A stretch of DNA of 64,000 nucleotides from Schizochytrium sp. CCTCC M209059 (taxonomy: Eukaryota; Sar; Bigyra; Thraustochytrida; Thraustochytriidae), in contig KN805377.1 in assembly GCA_000818945.1 (NCBI GenBank), positions 671,697 to 735,696 on the forward strand. Reading direction: 5' to 3'. The notes below the pieces were generated by a model, which did no database searches, had not been told where the DNA came from, and worked only from the letters and a program-made list of their open reading frames with translations. A program made the position numbers and the translations under genes. This document shows positions 39,861 to 50,484 of this stretch, in pieces. Position 1 is the first letter of the stretch; every line of letters begins with the position of its first letter.

Positions 39861-41936
39861 TCAGCCCCCGAAATCAATGCCGATGCCAAGTCTAATCAGC
39901 AAAAGAGCCACAACTTGCGTCATTGCAAACTCTCCTGCGCGTGCTCGAACTGCTAATGATGGCGCCAGTGTCTGATCGCCCCCGTTTGATTCCGACGCCT
40001 CAGGTGATTCCGTCGGTCCTCCCGTTGGAAAGGGTGTGGGCGGTGTTGGCGATTGCGAAGGAAATGGCGTCGGCGATTCTGTTGGCGACATTGAGGGGAA
40101 TCGTGTTGGCGATGTCGATGGCACCCCCGTCGGAAACGAGGTAGGCGCCAGCGTGTACCCCTCGCACGTGTCTTTAGACCATGTGCATAGAAAGTGCTCT
40201 TGCGACAAGCATTCCGAGCTGCTCGTGTAAAAAGTACATGGATCATCCAAACACCGGGGCTCATACGAAGCCTCCGCCGTGCAGGACGGCGTGCGAACGT
40301 TCCACAACATCGATTGCAGCCGATCATACGCCTCCGTCTCGCTCGTGGCAAGGTCTGTCTCCTCGAAAGGATCCGAAACGATATCAAAGAGCTCTAATGA
40401 CCCTTCACGCGGCTTGTTCTGGACCAGCTTGAGCACCTTTTCTGGCCACTGCGACAGATCATAGAGACCGAAGCCACATCCTGCGTACGTGTTCCACATC
40501 ACTGGGCATACCTGACCATCGGCCTTTTCCTTGCCATCTTCCACAAAGCACATCTCCGTATATACATAGTCGCGCGAACTGGCATTGAGCCCTGAAGCGG
40601 TGTCATTTTCGCTGCGCAAGAGCGCTTCGAGGCTCATACCTCCGCCTGCAACTTTGAGTGCGTCAAGGGAGACATCGTCCGGAGCGATACCAGCTACTGC
40701 TGCGAATGTCAGCGGTAAATCATACAGGGCAATCGGATACATTGACGTGGTCCCTGCTGGAATGGCCTCCGGCCACCACGCCAAAAAGGGAACGCGGACG
40801 CCACCCTCGTAAAGGCGGCGCTTGATACCACGAAGACCTCCGGTTCCGTACAAGTCCGTGCGTGGATCATAGTCTGGATCTGCATAGGCCGCCTTGTGAG
40901 CGCCATTATCGCTCGTGAAAATGACTAGTGTCGAGTTCTCCATCGCATGCTCTTTGAGCTTGGCAAGCAAGAGTCGCATGTCTTCGTCAATAGTGTACTC
41001 CATCATGCTCATCAGTCCACGGATCGCAGCTGAGACACGACCCGTGCCTTCGAGATTGCTCTCTGTATACCGCCCATACGAAGGAACGGGATTTGTCTTT
41101 GTCTCGCATGTGCCAGAGGAAAGACGATCCTCCACGTACTCCCAGCTCGTAGCATGTCCGCTTGTGGTGGCCCAGTACAGAAAAAAGGGCTTTGTGTCAG
41201 TCGCTGCTTCGTCGGTAAAAGAGAGTGCCGTGTCGCGGATGGCAAAGTCAAAGTACGTGCAAGCGTCCGTCTCTGAGCACTTCGATTCACTCGCGTCAGA
41301 ATTCTCGCTATACGTGGTTGATACGGGAGAATTTGCAGCACTTGCTGTGCATGACTCGATTGTTTGCGGGAAAGCCTGCCCAAGCGACTTGTGCGTAAAC
41401 TTGCCAAAGAACTTGTCAAATCCTTGCTTGCACGGGCTTCCCGATGAGGTCTCGCTCGTGGCAACACCCCACTTGCCCACAGCATACGTCGCATATCCCT
41501 GATTTGACAGAATTTTGGCCATGGTCGTTCGATCCGTCTCGATATCTACGTCGGCCGATTCCGGTCCGTACCCATTGCCACGAACATATTGGTTGCCAGC
41601 GGAGACACCCGTAAGGAGCGAATGGCGGGCAGGCGAGCAAATGGGTGAGCTTGAAAAGGCGCGCAAAAAGCGCTTGCCCTCGCGGGCCATGCGCTCGAGT
41701 GTGGGTGTCTGGATACGTCTTGCCTCTGGGACTGCTTCTAATGCCGAGATGTCGTCGGCAAAGGACCACTCGGGCGCGTGTTGGATCACGGACCCGCTGC
41801 CAACATCGTCAGCCAAATAGAGGACAATATTGGGACGATTAGCAGCTGCTGCGGCTGTGCTTTTTTCTGGTCTTGTGAGTACTGCAAGAAGAGCAACGAT
41901 GAGAAGCCTGCAAAGGCCCGTTTGGTCGAGAAGCAT
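39861..41936 (-). CDS. Secreted or membrane-anchored sulfatase with PT-repeat tail
   Basis: A type I sulfatase that hydrolyses sulfate esters, probably outside the cell or in the endomembrane system. 691 residues: signal peptide (about 1-30), NRPNIVLYLADD (metal-binding Asp pair, 43-44), CSPAR starting at Cys100 (the C-x-P-x-R site converted to formylglycine), AVGKWG, and FTSDNGAH (metal site). A short Cys-rich segment (PCTFYTSSSEC...CTWSKDTC) precedes a Pro-Thr/Ser repeat (APTSFPTG...SPTPFPS), which resembles cell-wall linkers. A C-terminal hydrophobic stretch (VVALLLIRLGIGI) could be a transmembrane or GPI-type anchor signal. It forms a divergent pair with a paralogue. The substrate is unknown. 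Confidence 0.9.
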   Translation of the reverse strand: MLLDQTGLCRLLIVALLAVLTRPEKSTAAAAANRPNIVLYLADDVGSGSVIQHAPEWSFADDISALEAVPEARRIQTPTLERMAREGKRFLRAFSSSPICSPARHSLLTGVSAGNQYVRGNGYGPESADVDIETDRTTMAKILSNQGYATYAVGKWGVATSETSSGSPCKQGFDKFFGKFTHKSLGQAFPQTIESCTASAANSPVSTTYSENSDASESKCSETDACTYFDFAIRDTALSFTDEAATDTKPFFLYWATTSGHATSWEYVEDRLSSGTCETKTNPVPSYGRYTESNLEGTGRVSAAIRGLMSMMEYTIDEDMRLLLAKLKEHAMENSTLVIFTSDNGAHKAAYADPDYDPRTDLYGTGGLRGIKRRLYEGGVRVPFLAWWPEAIPAGTTSMYPIALYDLPLTFAAVAGIAPDDVSLDALKVAGGGMSLEALLRSENDTASGLNASSRDYVYTEMCFVEDGKEKADGQVCPVMWNTYAGCGFGLYDLSQWPEKVLKLVQNKPREGSLELFDIVSDPFEETDLATSETEAYDRLQSMLWNVRTPSCTAEASYEPRCLDDPCTFYTSSSECLSQEHFLCTWSKDTCEGYTLAPTSFPTGVPSTSPTRFPSMSPTESPTPFPSQSPTPPTPFPTGGPTESPEASESNGGDQTLAPSLAVRARAGEFAMTQVVALLLIRLGIGIDFGG

Positions 41937-42804
41937 CGTCTTCGAATTCGTCCCGTTCCCCCTTCCCCGTCTATTTTCACGCCAGGCGCCTTTGTCCTCG
42001 CAGCGTGCGTGGCGTTTCGCGTACGCCTCAGCGCTCGCCGTCTTGGTGATCAGTGGCCTCTTGCTCGCTTGCTCGCTCGCTCGGTCGGTTTCAAGGTCTG
42101 CGGTTCTTTGTGTCTTTTGAGAGTTTGAAGCGGTCGAGAGCGCTCCGTCCCTTGCGAGCGCGCAATGTGCGTGCAGTCTTTCGGGAGCAGAGCGGGTCGC
42201 GCTGACTTGTCTCGGTCGTCTTCACTTTCCCAACAATGTCCGGACTCTCAGGCCGTGCACGCCGCGGCTCTGCGCTGCGTCCGGTACAAGCATACCAATA
42301 GTTTTATATTACGTGGTCGAATACAAGACTCAGAAATCACAGCATTGGCTGTTGAGGCCGCCACATTGCCAGGTTTCTCGTCGTGTTCCTGAGAATGGAC
42401 TCGCGCGTGCGATGCAAGATGACATCCCGGCCGGGTGCAAGTGCGACGCGACGCGACGCGACGCGACGCGCCACGAGGTGAGCTTGCGAGGGTGTTGAAG
42501 AGCCGAAGAGGAGCGGCAGCCCTAGGCCGGCACGGCGCAAGGCCTGCTAAGCTGCTCGCTGTTGCTGTTGCTTGCAGGATTCATCCGTTGCTGCGAGATG
42601 GTACTAGCAGCAGAGAGGTCAGTCGGCACTGGGACCGGTTCTGCGGCACCTTCTGGACGTCCCGGGCGCGCACGCGCTCTAGCGCATCATGGTCGAGGGC
42701 GCTGACTGTGCCACTCTATCAGGGAAGGATGGAAGGAGGGAGACATTGTTACCAGGTGCGAAAAGGGAGTCGGCCTCGGCCGGTCACAAGCACCACAAAT
42801 AAAT

Positions 42805-43008
42805 AAGCTGGACGCTGGGGGATTGATTGTAAGCTAGCTCGTGTCTATCAAGGCCATCAAGCTAGACGACGGGCGGTTGTAAGTTAGCTTGTGTTTATCA
42901 AGGTCATCAAGCTAGACGCTGGGTGATTGTAAGCTAGCTCGTGTCTATCAAGGTCATCAAGCTGGAGGACGGGCGGTTGTAAGTTAGCTTGTGTTTATCA
43001 AGGTCCTC
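42805..43008. repeat. 50-base tandem repeat with alternating A/B units
   Basis: Four tandem units start at 42805 (54 bases), 42859, 42909 and 42959 (50 bases each). Units 1 and 3 carry TAAGCTAGCTCGTGTC and units 2 and 4 carry TAAGTTAGCTTGTGTT, so the array is a 100-base dimer repeated twice. AGCTAGCT is palindromic. Confidence 0.9.
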
Positions 43009-43707
43009 GTCATCGTGTGACATCATCATGACCATCGCCATTGTCGTGATCATTATCATGCGTGCGTGAGTGAATTGATCCATAGGAAGCTTGCAAGCTG
43101 GTTGCTGGCCGATGGGCATTTCTTGCGTTCGGACAAGTGTGGACGTGCTTCTTTCTTACCATTGCGTGCGCCACGCCGAAAGAAACAAGCAAATGCACTC
43201 GCCGAGAGTTTCATTTCCTCCAACCAAGTTGGCCGCCATTGCGAGTCGTCTCTCGATTCAGAAGCGCCTTCGCGTCGACCCGCCTCGACCTCGCCACGAC
43301 CTCGCCGCGACCTCGCCTCGACCCGCCCGTTGCAGCGAGGCAGCGAGGCGGCGAGGCGGCTCGCCGGTCAGCCTCCGAGTCGCCCCTCCGGTCGGAGAGG
43401 CGCGCTTCCTCGCTGTTTTCAGAGATGGTCACAGGCCAAACGTAGCATGGCCTGCCTGCCTGCCTGCCTGCACGCCGCGGCGCCCCCTCCCATTGCTGCG
43501 AATCAGGACAGCCGGCCAAGATGGCGCGCAGGTATCAGCGATGCAGGTCCGCGAGAGGCTCTGGGGGGTCGATGAGCGGCTTGAGTGAACAAGTGATTGA
43601 TTGATTGATCGATTGATTGATGGAGGAGCAAGCACGAATGAAGGAAACGCCAGAGGATGTGTGCGATTCAGGTGCATAAAGTCGGTCCACCGCGCCAACT
43701 CCATCAA

Positions 43708-43765
43708 ATCAATCGATCAATCAATCTATCGATCAATCAAACAATCGATCGATCGATCAATCGGT
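43708..43765. repeat. ATCA/ATCG tetranucleotide repeat
   Basis: Imperfect tandem ATCA and ATCG units. A related GATT run lies at 43592-43620. Confidence 0.85.
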
Positions 43766-44273
43766 CAAGCTGCTGCAAGCCAACCTGGCTGCAGCCAAGT
43801 CGCTGCGAGCAGCGTGGCGCCGTGATCGCGGTCGCGGTCGTGGAGTGGACGCCTCAGAGTCTAGAGCGGATTCACGTTTGACCGGTGACGGCTTGGCGCG
43901 GATTGAGTTTGGTGGAGAGAAACAACAACAGAAAGGACGAAAGCAAGGAGGAGAAAGAAAGGCGGTGAGGCGCACTCCACTCCACTTTACTTTTCTTGCG
44001 CGACGGCACCGAGGTGGAGACCGCCGGCCGGGCAGACAAGCAAAACTCGATCGACCGCGCGGCTCGCGGGCGCGAGGGTCAAGAACAGGCCGGATCAGGC
44101 CAGGCCACGCCAGGCTAGGCTAGGTCAGACCGGAAGACAAGTCAAGACAAGTCAAGTCAAGGCGAGAGCGAGGAAACGGCGGTGACTCTGTCCCGCGCTT
44201 GCGATAACTAATCCCCGGAGCGAGCAAGCGAGCGAGCGAGCGAGCGCGCGCCTCGCGTCTCGCGCCTTGCGCA

Positions 44274-46361
44274 ATGAGACAAAACCTTGCGGCCGCGCTG
44301 GGATGCGTGCTCGCAGTTGTGGCGAGCGGACCTCGAGGCGCGGAGGCGAACAAGCCTACGAATGTCGTATTCTACCTCACCGACGATCTCGGCGTGGGCA
44401 TGATTAACCAGCACGCACCGGACTGGACTGTCTTCGAAAACACTACGTCCTTTGAGAATTATGCAGAATCCCGCAGAATTCGGACGCCAACACTCGAAAA
44501 AATGGCGCGCGAAGGCAAACGCATGCTTCATTCGTACGTGTCCAGCTCAGTATGCGCGCCATCACGACACTCGCTCATTACCGGCGTGCAGACCGGGGTC
44601 GCAGAGATCCGAGGCAACGGCTTTGGACCCGATGGAAACACCGACGCTGACCTCGACCCAAACCGCACAACGATCGGCGAAGTACTCTCTGCAGCAGGCT
44701 TCCGCACTGGCGCCGTGGGCAAGTGGGGTGTCGCCACCAACGAGACCTCATCCGGGTCCCCGTGCAAGCGCGGCTTCGACAGCTTCTACGGCAAGTTCAC
44801 GCACCTGTCCATGGGCGACGCCTTTCCTCTCACCATGCTCTCGTGCTCCTCTGACGACCCGGACAACGTCACGACGCACGAGTTTCCGGAGAATGAAGAC
44901 TCCTCAGCAAGTCTGTGCGTCGTTGATAACGAAACGGAAACGCCCTCTTCGTGCTCGCACTTTGACGTACTTACGCGTGAAGCCGCGCTGTCGTTTGTGC
45001 GCGAGTATGAGAATGACTCGACGCCTTTTTTCCTGTACTGGGCGACCTATGCGGGACACTCCGCGCTGTACAGCTCGGAGAACAAGTTCGAAAATTGCGA
45101 GGACAAGACCTACCCAGTAACCTCGTACGGAAGGTTCACGCAAAGCGCTGTCGCCGAGACTGGTCGGGCAACGAGCACGATTCGCGGTCTCATGGCCACC
45201 ACAGAGTACCTCTTGGATGAGGATCTCCGCCAGCTTCTCGCGACGCTTGAAGACGTGGGCGCGGACGAAAACACCATGATCATTTTCGCGACGGATAATG
45301 GACCTGGCAATGGCGCCTTCATGGACCCGGACATCGATGTTAACCGCGACTTTAACGGCGCGGGTGGGCTTGTCGGCGTCAAGCGTCGCATGCGCGAAGG
45401 CGGTATTCGTAGTCCTACCATCGTGTGGTATCCCAACAGAGTCCCCGCAGGCACCACGTCGCACTATCCGATCATGCACTACGACTGGGCGCTGACCATC
45501 GCTGGCGCCGTGGGCATCCCGAGCAGCAGCCCGACTCTCGACTTGCTCAAATCGGGCGGCGCAGGAGGAGTGGATCTCTCTGATCTGCTGTGGGCCAGCA
45601 AAGATAGCAATGCTGTCAGCACATCGACCCGATCCTGGGCTTACAGCGAAATTTGCTTTATGCGTTCAGGGACGACAAAGAAGAACAAGGTGTGCCCCGT
45701 CTATTGGGTGAGCGATATCGGCTGCGCATTCGCGTACTTTGATCTTTCCCAATGGCCCAACAAGATTTACAAGCTGGTGCAGAACGAGCCACTTCAAGAC
45801 CTTGAGCTTTACGATATTCTCAACGATCCCTTCGAGACCAAGGATCTCGCGTCGAGCAAGACCAACAAAGTCGCAACGCTGCTTGCAGAGCGCAACTCTA
45901 TTCGGACACCCTATTGCGATGTGGAATCGGATTATGATACTGATTGCTACCCAGACCCTTGCATGATCAACGACAGAAAGAAAACGTGCCAGCAAGACGC
46001 CAACTGCACTTGGAGCAATAAAGAATGCCTCACGGCAAACTGCACCGACCTTTCGCGACGTCACTCGGACTGCAAGAGCCGAAGCGACTGTTATTGGCAA
46101 CCTTGGCAACGTCTCAGCTCTGATCGCTGCATCGAAGATCAGGGAAGCACAAAGGCCAATTATGAATATGGCTGCTCGGACGAGCGTGCCTCTGCGCGCG
46201 CTTGTAAGCGGAACAAAGTGTGCGAGTACAACTCGGGCTCGTGCTCGCTCAAAACATGCGCCGAGCTTTCCTACAGAAAGGGTGTTTGCAAGGGACGCAC
46301 TGACTGCTCGTGGAACGCGAACGCAGCTCAGAAGAGCGCCAGGTGTCAAGATACTTCCTGA
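44274..46361 (+). CDS. Secreted sulfatase with Cys-rich C-terminal region
   Basis: A paralogue of the divergent sulfatase upstream. 695 residues: signal peptide (about 1-25, ending near GAEA), NVVFYLTDD (Asp pair 37-38), CAPSR from Cys94 (formylglycine site), AVGKWGVATNETSSGSPCKRGFD, and FATDNGPG as a metal site. It aligns with its partner through about residue 560. The C-terminus then differs: in place of the PT-rich linker and hydrophobic end it has about 130 residues with some 20 cysteines in repeated C-x-W/Y blocks (CTWSNKEC, CYWQPW, CSWNANA). This suggests a soluble, disulfide-rich binding module. The substrate is unknown; sulfated polysaccharides are a reasonable guess. Confidence 0.9.
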   Translation: MRQNLAAALGCVLAVVASGPRGAEANKPTNVVFYLTDDLGVGMINQHAPDWTVFENTTSFENYAESRRIRTPTLEKMAREGKRMLHSYVSSSVCAPSRHSLITGVQTGVAEIRGNGFGPDGNTDADLDPNRTTIGEVLSAAGFRTGAVGKWGVATNETSSGSPCKRGFDSFYGKFTHLSMGDAFPLTMLSCSSDDPDNVTTHEFPENEDSSASLCVVDNETETPSSCSHFDVLTREAALSFVREYENDSTPFFLYWATYAGHSALYSSENKFENCEDKTYPVTSYGRFTQSAVAETGRATSTIRGLMATTEYLLDEDLRQLLATLEDVGADENTMIIFATDNGPGNGAFMDPDIDVNRDFNGAGGLVGVKRRMREGGIRSPTIVWYPNRVPAGTTSHYPIMHYDWALTIAGAVGIPSSSPTLDLLKSGGAGGVDLSDLLWASKDSNAVSTSTRSWAYSEICFMRSGTTKKNKVCPVYWVSDIGCAFAYFDLSQWPNKIYKLVQNEPLQDLELYDILNDPFETKDLASSKTNKVATLLAERNSIRTPYCDVESDYDTDCYPDPCMINDRKKTCQQDANCTWSNKECLTANCTDLSRRHSDCKSRSDCYWQPWQRLSSDRCIEDQGSTKANYEYGCSDERASARACKRNKVCEYNSGSCSLKTCAELSYRKGVCKGRTDCSWNANAAQKSARCQDTS

Positions 46362-46551
46362 TCAGGACGTTTCGTTCATCTGTGCTGCACGCACGCGACG
46401 CCGCTTCCGGTCTCTAGCGACCGCCTCGCGCCTCGCGTGAATGCGACCTTCACGTGTTTGTTACAACCCGGATCATTAGCCTATGTTGCTAGTTTACGTG
46501 TATAGTACAACCATCTTTTTACCTTTCCTGACGACATTTTGCTTTTTTGGC

Positions 46552-46580
46552 CTTTGCCGCAACTGCTAGTTGCGGCAAAG
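46552..46580. repeat. Perfect 13-bp stem, 3-base loop
   Basis: CTTTGCCGCAACT and AGTTGCGGCAAAG flank GCT. It lies about 190 bases after the sulfatase stop, preceded by a T-rich stretch. It may mark an mRNA 3' end, but that is only a guess. Confidence 0.9.
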
Positions 46581-47426
46581 CGGTTGATGATGCTCAACAC
46601 CAACATGTAAGCATGGTTATTGATTGTTCGTGGCAGGTTCCGAGATCCCGAGCACGGGTGGGTCGGTTCTTCGTTTGTTTGTTTGTTTGTTTTTCAGTCA
46701 GGTGATTTCCGTTCTCGTCATCGTGCTTTTGACGGCAGGTGAAGTGTCACAGTCATCGAGACTACGCACGCGCACGCGCATGGGGAGTGAGTGACGCTGC
46801 TGTTCGCGAGTGGGGCGTCGCACGCACGTGCTGCGCTGCGTCCACCGCAGCGCCTGTCGTCCATTTCGTGAGGCGAACAAGCACGGCGCTTGCTCGTCAC
46901 GTGAAAAAGAAGGCGGTGTGACCGGAGACAGCGTCCGCGCGTCCCCCCCACTCGGCGTCCCCTCGCCCCTGCGCAGCTCTGCTCTGCTCTGCTCTTCTCC
47001 AGCTTCGCCGCTGCCGCGCGAACCGCTCCAGCAACGCCGCCGAGCCGAGGCCGGTCTGCCGGCAGCTGCAGCCAGCCCGAGTCCCGCCGCGCAAGCGCTC
47101 CTCCCTCGCCGTCGCGTCTCGACGTGCCGCGCCATGCCCTGCCCCGCCATGCCATGCCACGCCATGCCATGCCACGCCATACCATGCCATGCCCCAGACC
47201 CGAGCCTCCACGCACATCGGCCCGGCCTCGCCGAGCCGCGTGCAACCGCCACGGGCCATCCGCCGCCAGCCGCCAGGCACAGCAGAAGTGGCGCCCTTCT
47301 CGGCGGCGCCGAGCTCGCCGCTCGCGACGGCGGCAGGAGGGACGCGGAGAGAGGCAGAGAGAGAGCGGCCGCCGGTTTTTTGCAACGGGCGGCGCACACA
47401 GATACTAGGTTAGTAGACTCCGAGAC

Positions 47427-47436
47427 AGACATTGAC

Positions 47437-47475
<39 letters not shown>
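47427..47475. repeat. ACAG tetranucleotide repeat
   Basis: About ten tandem GACA units. A second, degenerate series follows to about 47555. Confidence 0.9.
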
Positions 47476-48134
47476 TTGTAAATACAGACAGACGTTAATG
47501 CAGACAGACAGTATAAAATACAGACAGGCAGACAGACAGGCGGAGAGACAGACACGGACACGGGGACGAGGGATGAAGGCGGGAGACGGTTATGCGCGGC
47601 GAGCCCACGAATCCCGCGCCGAGACGGGATCCCCGCGGAGGCGCGGGCGGGCGGACGCGGCGGCAGGGGGCGGCGGAGGAGGAGGAGCTGCTGGCCAGCG
47701 TCGGAGGCGTCGCGCGCGCGCCGGGGGCAGGGCGAGATCACAGGCCCTCCCTCGCTACCGCGGAGACCGTTGGCGGGGGCCCCCCTCCTTGGACGGCGTG
47801 CTTGGCGGCGCCTGGGCCGGGGACGGAGCGAGGTGCGCGGGACCCCCCCTCCTCGGCGCGAGCGCCCCGCGTGCAACCGCCGGCCCCCTCTCCGCGCCAC
47901 TGGGCGTCGAGGCCCTGCTTGTGAAGGGGGGAAAAGCTGTCAAAGAAAGAGACTTATCGGGGCGCCCTCCGAGCACCACTGGCGAAGAGACCGTGCTTGC
48001 GGCGCCTTTGAAATCTTTTTTGCGGGCCAACTTTCCCGCGCCGGTTTTGGCCAGGGCAAACCTGGAGCCCGATCAGCAAAACCGCAAACCAAACCAAGCC
48101 GTGCCAGCCGTCCACTCGCACAGGCCTTCTTGAC

Positions 48135-48525
48135 GTACGTTATCCTCGAAACCCACGACCGCGACGACACCGCTTCACCTCGCCACTCGACGCGAGCTAC
48201 CACGCTGCCGCGTATGCGAGCCCTCGCGCGCAAGACTTCGTGTCCCGCGCCGAGATGGCGACCCACCCACGTGTCAAGCCAGCCAGCCAGCTAGCGACAA
48301 CTTGCCTGCCTGCCTGCGAAAACCGCCGGAGGAGAGATATCGGGAGGCATTGCGCGTGCGACCGTGCGAGCCAGCGACCGTGCAAGGCGAGTCAAGGCAA
48401 GGCAAGGCAAGGCAAGCATGTCAGCACAGCTGGCCCTGAACGGTTGAGACACGCATCATAGGCGTCTCAGGAACGTGATGAACTAACGAGCGACGCATTG
48501 TGTGATTTCAATCTATGAACAGCAG
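48135..48525 (+). other. Probable 5'UTR intron of the beta-tubulin gene
   Basis: Donor GTACGT at 48135, branch-like GAACTAACGAG near 48479 and acceptor CAGCAG at 48525, leaving a 32-base leader before the ATG. It is supported by an analogous arrangement at the second tubulin locus. Confidence 0.5.
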
Positions 48526-48557
48526 TAAGCAGCCAAGCAAGACCAAAAACAAGCAAG

Positions 48558-49889
48558 ATGCGCGAGATCGTCCACATCCAGGGTGGCCAGTGCGGCAACC
48601 AGGTCGGTGCCAAGTTCTGGGAGGTCATCTCCGATGAGCACGGCGTCGACCCCACTGGCTCGTACCATGGTGACTCGGACCTTCAGCTCGAGCGCATCAA
48701 CGTGTACTTCAACGAGGCCACCGGCGGCCGCTACGTGCCCCGCGCCATCCTCATGGATCTCGAGCCCGGTACCATGGACTCGGTCCGCGCTGGTCCCTTT
48801 GGCCAGATCTTCCGCCCCGACAACTTTGTCTTTGGCCAGAGCGGTGCCGGCAACAACTGGGCCAAGGGCCACTACACCGAGGGCGCTGAGCTCATCGACT
48901 CCGTCCTCGATGTCGTCCGCAAGGAGGCCGAGTCGTGCGACTGCCTCCAGGGCTTCCAGATCACCCACTCACTCGGTGGCGGTACCGGCTCCGGTATGGG
49001 CACGCTCCTCATCAGCAAGATCCGCGAGGAGTACCCCGACCGCATCATGCTGACCTTCTCGATTGTGCCCTCCCCCAAGGTCTCCGACACCGTCGTCGAG
49101 CCCTACAACGCCACCCTCTCTGTGCACCAGCTCGTCGAGAACGCCGATGAGGTCATGGTCCTCGATAACGAGGCCCTCTACGACATTTGCTTCCGCACCC
49201 TCAAGCTCACCACCCCGACCTACGGTGACCTCAACCACCTTGTGTGCGCTGCCATGTCTGGCTGCACTTGCTGCCTTCGCTTCCCTGGTCAGCTCAACTC
49301 TGATCTTCGCAAGCTCGCCGTGAACCTTATCCCCTTCCCCCGCCTTCACTTCTTCATGATTGGCTTCTCGCCCCTCACCTCGCGCGGCTCGCAGCAGTAC
49401 CGTGCCCTTACCGTGCCGGAGCTGACCCAGCAGGCCTTTGATGCCAAGAACATGATGTGCGCCGCCGATCCCCGCCACGGCCGCTACCTCACCGCCACCA
49501 CCCTCTTCCGCGGCCGCATGTCGACCAAGGAGGTTGATGAGCAGATGCTCAACGTGCAGAACAAGAACTCGAGCTACTTTGTCGAGTGGATCCCCAACAA
49601 CATCAAGTCCTCTGTGTGCGATATCCCCCCCAAGGGCCTCAAGATGTCGTGCACCTTTGTCGGCAACACCACCGCCGTCCAGGAGATGTTCAAGCGTGTG
49701 TCCGAGCAGTTCACCAGCATGTTCCGCCGCAAGGCCTTCCTTCACTGGTACACCGGCGAGGGTATGGACGAGATGGAGTTCACCGAGGCCGAGTCGAACA
49801 TGAACGATCTTGTCTCCGAGTACCAGCAGTACCAGGACGCCACCGCCGAGGAGGAGGGCGAGTTCGATGAGGACGAGGAGGAGTACTAA
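48558..49889 (+). CDS. Beta-tubulin
   Basis: A structural GTPase of microtubules and, where present, flagella. 443 residues with an uninterrupted coding frame. It starts MREIVHIQGGQCGNQVG, with the MREI tetrapeptide that mediates tubulin autoregulation in animals. GGGTGSGMG is the GTP-binding tubulin signature (about 138-146), and the acidic tail ends EEEGEFDEDEEEY. Full family length, no anomalies. Codon use is strongly biased towards C-ending codons, as expected for a highly expressed gene. The first 751 coding bases are nearly identical to the truncated copy at 62721. Confidence 0.98.
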   Translation: MREIVHIQGGQCGNQVGAKFWEVISDEHGVDPTGSYHGDSDLQLERINVYFNEATGGRYVPRAILMDLEPGTMDSVRAGPFGQIFRPDNFVFGQSGAGNNWAKGHYTEGAELIDSVLDVVRKEAESCDCLQGFQITHSLGGGTGSGMGTLLISKIREEYPDRIMLTFSIVPSPKVSDTVVEPYNATLSVHQLVENADEVMVLDNEALYDICFRTLKLTTPTYGDLNHLVCAAMSGCTCCLRFPGQLNSDLRKLAVNLIPFPRLHFFMIGFSPLTSRGSQQYRALTVPELTQQAFDAKNMMCAADPRHGRYLTATTLFRGRMSTKEVDEQMLNVQNKNSSYFVEWIPNNIKSSVCDIPPKGLKMSCTFVGNTTAVQEMFKRVSEQFTSMFRRKAFLHWYTGEGMDEMEFTEAESNMNDLVSEYQQYQDATAEEEGEFDEDEEEY

Positions 49890-50178
49890 GCATGCATGCA
49901 TGCGCACGGGGGCGCAAACCATGCACGGACCGACAAATACATATGTAGTAAAGAGTTATGGGACCCATCGCGTTGATTAGATTTGTTTTGATTGCCACAT
50001 TAATTGATTGATCAACCAATCGATACTTCTTGTAGGCCTTTCCTTTCTGGGCTTGCTGTCATTGAGGTGGAGCTTGATCTAGGCCCAGCTAGTGGTCACA
50101 ACCTTAGCCTACGTTGTAGTACTCCAGCGCCAAGGCATGGACATCTGCCATTTTCGATTTCGCTGGTACTTCATCCTA

Positions 50179-50211
50179 CTTTGTATCGCTCCAACAATAG
50201 TAAGCCGATTC
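50179..50211 (+). repeat. Left terminal inverted repeat of the transposon
   Basis: CTTTGTATCGCTCCAACAAT followed by AGTAAGCCGATTC. It matches the inverted right end with two substitutions in 25 bases, then continues with GCCGATTC after a gap. Confidence 0.65.
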
Positions 50212-50484
50212 TGAAGATGTATCGCACATCTTCTTTCATACAAATGATACCAATCTAGCCGTTCGTCAGCTATTCACGACTCTATGACGAGCGATATTTG
50301 GGCCTCGTGCATCCGACAAGTTTCGCAGGCCGAGCTAGGCCCCTCGAGGTCGCAGGCCCGATGGGCCAGGAGACTCGAACGCACCCACTTTCCTTGACTT
50401 TTGCGAGGGATGGGCGTGCGAATGACGAGCGTGAAGGTGATTGCGTGGAACAATTTGGAACGGCTAATTGTAATATGGTAAAAT

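Larger units (their letters stand above)
41937..44273. promoter_or_regulatory. Divergent intergenic region between two sulfatase genes
   Basis: About 2.3 kb holding both promoters, the 50-base tandem repeat (42805-43008) and GATT/GATC-type simple repeats (about 43592-43620 and 43708-43765). Frames of up to 169 codons here lack domains and overlap one another. Confidence 0.55.
46362..48134. other. Spacer and upstream region of the beta-tubulin gene
   Basis: Holds a perfect hairpin (46552-46580), ATGCC-type repeats (about 47118-47190) and an ACAG repeat (47427-47475). GC-rich frames on both strands have no domain. The right part is probably the beta-tubulin promoter. Confidence 0.5.

Noticed and set aside
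42805..43008. Possible CRISPR array
   Set aside because: The units are contiguous without spacers and the organism is eukaryotic; it is a minisatellite.
48969..49922. 317-codon minus-strand frame opposite beta-tubulin
   Set aside because: It is the antisense shadow of a strongly codon-biased gene, and the same shadow appears at the duplicated locus (62670-63476).
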